DNA of 24,354 nucleotides from Elusimicrobiota bacterium. Its GTDB lineage: Bacteria > Elusimicrobiota > Elusimicrobia > O2-12-FULL-59-9. This document shows, one piece after another, positions 22,465-24,354 of this stretch (its first letter is position 1; every line of letters starts with the position of its first letter). The stretch is from contig JACQRQ010000203.1 in assembly GCA_016206405.1 (NCBI GenBank), forward strand, positions 1 through 24,354. Reading direction: 5' to 3'. Under the pieces are notes generated by a model. That model ran no database searches, had not been told where the DNA came from, and saw nothing but the letters and a program-made list of their open reading frames with translations. The position numbers and the translations under genes were made by a program.

Positions 22465-23103
22465 ATGCGCCCCATCATTATTCTAGCCAACGGCGAAATG
22501 CCGCCGCCGCAATTCCTCAAAAAGCTATGCCGGAAAGCGTCGGCCGTCGTCTGCGCCGACGGCGCCTACGCCAAAGCCGTGCGGCAGGGCCTCTTCGCCC
22601 GCTGGATCGTGGGCGATATGGATTCGCTGCCCCCCGAAACGCCCATCGCCCGCGGGACCGTGGTGGTCTACGACGCGGATCAAGACTGCTCGGACCTGGA
22701 GAAGTGCATCAAGCTCATCGCTTCGGGCAGGCCCATGGCAAAATACGCGCCGCGGCCGCAAGAGCTATGGCTCGTGGGAGCCGCCGGCGGCCGCGTGGAT
22801 CACACCCTCGCCGCCCTGAGCCTGGCGGAAAAATACTCCGGGCCGGGGCTAAAAATCGTGATCTGGGACGGCGCCAGCCGCATCGAATTAATTTCAGGAA
22901 AGAGCGTGTTTGCCGCCAAACGGGGAGCCTTGATTTCCCTTTTTCCCCTGGGCAAGGCTCTGGTGAGCACCCAGGGCCTGAAATATCCGCTCAAAAAAGA
23001 ATGGCTTGTCGCCGGCAGCCGGGGCGTGAGCAACCGGGCGGCGGCCCGGCGCGTGAGCGTTGAAGCGCACCGCGGCCGGCTCTGGCTTGTGCAAGCCCTA
23101 TAG
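22465..23103 (+). CDS. thiN: Thiamine pyrophosphokinase
   Basis: A 212-residue cytoplasmic enzyme that transfers pyrophosphate from ATP to thiamine to make TPP. Motifs: VVCADGAYAKAVRQG (about 28-45), VGDMDSLPPE (about 49-58), DQDCSDLEKCIKLI (DxxSDxxK near 72-80) and GAAGGRVDHTLAAL (about 105-118). The C-terminal beta domain (VFAAKRGALISLFPL, LKYPLKKEWLV, VSNRA) is typical of the family. It begins 13 nt after rfaE2 with no strong SD and is probably in one operon with it. It provides the cofactor required by KorB elsewhere in the window. Direct salvage of thiamine is implied; thiamine synthesis genes are not seen here. Confidence 0.94.
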   Translation: MRPIIILANGEMPPPQFLKKLCRKASAVVCADGAYAKAVRQGLFARWIVGDMDSLPPETPIARGTVVVYDADQDCSDLEKCIKLIASGRPMAKYAPRPQELWLVGAAGGRVDHTLAALSLAEKYSGPGLKIVIWDGASRIELISGKSVFAAKRGALISLFPLGKALVSTQGLKYPLKKEWLVAGSRGVSNRAAARRVSVEAHRGRLWLVQAL

Positions 23104-23127
23104 CCTCCTTCCCGCATTGATTGAACC

Positions 23128-24354
23128 ATGTTATCCGCATTGGATCTGAGCATCGTCGCCGTTTATCTGGCGGCCGTCTTATTCGTAGGTTTTCGGGCGG
23201 CCAAGAGGCTCGGGACCGGCCAAGAGGACTATATTCTGGCCGGCCGAACGCTCACCCTCCCCTTATTTGTGGCCACGTTGGTGCCGACTTTCTACGGGGG
23301 CGTCTTGGGCGTCGGGGAATACGCCTACCGCTACGGGCTCAGCAACTGGGTGATTATGGGCGCGCCTTACTATCTTTTCGCCGCCGTCTACGCTTTCTTT
23401 TTCGCGGGCAAGGTGCGCTTGGCCGAAGGGATGACGATTCCAGACCACCTGGAAAAAATCTACGGACGGAAGGCGGCGCTTTTCGGGGCTCTGCTTGTTT
23501 TCATCCTGACCATCCCCGCCGCCGAAGTGCTGATGCTGGGCATCCTCCTGCAATGGATCAGCGGGCTCCATCTGGGCTTCTGCGTCGTCGCCATCACGGC
23601 GCTGTGTTTTTCTTTTATTTACAAGGGCGGGTTTCGCTCGGACGTGTGGACGAACGCGCTCCAGTTCTTCTGGATGTTCGCCGGCTTCGCCCTCATTCTG
23701 CCTTTCGCCTTCTCCAAAGCGGGGGGCGCCGGCGGCTTAAGCGGAGCTCTGCCGCCCCTGCACCTGAGCTGGCATGGAGGCAACCCCGTAAGCAAGATTT
23801 TCGTCTGGTACCTGATCGCGCTTTGGACTTTGATTGACCCCGCCTTCCACCAGCGCGCCTGCGCCGCTCAAACCCCTCGCACGGCGCGCCTGGGCATCTT
23901 CATCTGCATCGGATTTTGGTTCCTCTTCGACGCCATGAGCACCAGCGCGGGTTTGTTTTCCCGGGTCCTACTCCCGCCCCTGAAAGACCCCCTGTTCGCC
24001 TTCCCGGAGCTGGCCGGCGCCCTCCTGCCGCCGGTGGTCAAGGGTCTTTTCTTCGCCGGAATGATTTCCTCCATGCTGGCGTCGCTGCAAGCCGACGGTT
24101 TCCTGTCGGCCATCACTTTAGCCAAAGATATTGCCGGCAGGCTGATTCCGGCGGGACCGGAAGAGGCGGCGCCGCGCCGCGATGAAAGAGCCTGGATCAG
24201 GGCGGGCCTCATCGCCTCGGGGGCTCTGGCCTGCCTGATGGCGCTCATGATGCCATCGGTGGTGGAACTGTGGTACACGATAGGCAGCACGGTGATTCCG
24301 GGGCTTTTATTTCCCGTCGTCGGCTGCTATTTTCCGGCCTGGCGGGTGTCAGGA
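23128..24354 (+). CDS. Sodium:solute symporter family protein (3' end outside window)
   Basis: An inner-membrane transporter of the SSS family, open to the end of the window with 409 codons visible of a usual 450-550. Starts MLSALDLSIVAVYLAAVLFVGFRAAKRLGTGQEDYILAGRTLT-like: the first helix followed by the DYILAGRTL motif of SSS proteins, then VATLVPTFYGGVLGVGEYAYRYG. At least nine hydrophobic helices follow, including the conserved VWTNALQFFWMFAGF segment. It probably imports an organic solute with Na+; the substrate is not predictable, though a vitamin or amino acid would fit the context loosely. ATG 23128 has no SD. It follows thiN by 24 nt, and may share its transcript. Confidence 0.88.
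   Translation, partial: MLSALDLSIVAVYLAAVLFVGFRAAKRLGTGQEDYILAGRTLTLPLFVATLVPTFYGGVLGVGEYAYRYGLSNWVIMGAPYYLFAAVYAFFFAGKVRLAEGMTIPDHLEKIYGRKAALFGALLVFILTIPAAEVLMLGILLQWISGLHLGFCVVAITALCFSFIYKGGFRSDVWTNALQFFWMFAGFALILPFAFSKAGGAGGLSGALPPLHLSWHGGNPVSKIFVWYLIALWTLIDPAFHQRACAAQTPRTARLGIFICIGFWFLFDAMSTSAGLFSRVLLPPLKDPLFAFPELAGALLPPVVKGLFFAGMISSMLASLQADGFLSAITLAKDIAGRLIPAGPEEAAPRRDERAWIRAGLIASGALACLMALMMPSVVELWYTIGSTVIPGLLFPVVGCYFPAWRVSG

Overview
The window is a GC-rich, densely packed stretch of a bacterial chromosome. Nearly all genes are on the + strand; the - strand carries an MgtC-like gene, a DUF502 gene and a small CPXCG protein. A diderm (Gram-negative-type) bacterium with anaerobic or microaerophilic metabolism is suggested by an OmpA-domain lipoprotein, a heptose-type nucleotidyltransferase and a ferredoxin-dependent 2-oxoacid oxidoreductase beside aconitase. 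The gene mix fits Elusimicrobiota or a related uncultured lineage, but that is a guess from gene content. No rRNA, tRNA, integrase, transposase or CRISPR array is visible.

Layout. (1) 1-5486: central carbon metabolism. The C-terminal half of aconitase A is followed by a tight operon of CBS-pair protein, KorA, KorB and zinc-ribbon/CBS-pair protein. (2) 5487-7318: a cold-shock protein with a structured leader and a bidirectional terminator, then divergent mgtC-like and HAD phosphatase genes. (3) 7286-9799: a sulfur/Fe-S cluster from a consensus-like promoter with a 9-bp inverted repeat across its -10: DUF1858-rhodanese fusion, full-length Nfu scaffold, ATP-grasp ligase. (4) 9750-16441: an envelope/secretion region with two DUF502 membrane proteins, a secreted gluzincin metallopeptidase, a secreted protein of unknown family, a MazG-like pyrophosphohydrolase and a secreted subtilisin. 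Intergenic gaps here hold octamer repeats and long perfect hairpins. (5) 16442-17351: a palindrome-rich gap with one small zinc-binding protein gene and what looks like a multi-stem structured RNA. (6) 17352-19744: a zinc-ribbon ABC exporter paired with DUF1854. (7) 19778-24354: aldo/keto reductase, OmpA-type lipoprotein, RfaE2-type nucleotidyltransferase, thiamine pyrophosphokinase and a sodium:solute symporter running off the end.

How they work together. Aconitase and KorAB form adjacent TCA (or reductive TCA) steps, and the CBS proteins around korAB could link that enzyme to adenylate or redox state. KorB and aconitase both need Fe-S clusters, which the Nfu/rhodanese cluster may help supply. 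Thiamine pyrophosphokinase makes the TPP cofactor that KorB needs.

The signals most worth checking are the CBS-flanked korAB operon, the CACTCTAC/CACTTTAC octamer arrays in three gaps, the predicted multi-branch RNA at 17106-17263, a recurring GGWCTTTAGACC-like element in leaders, and the zinc-ribbon ABC transporter.
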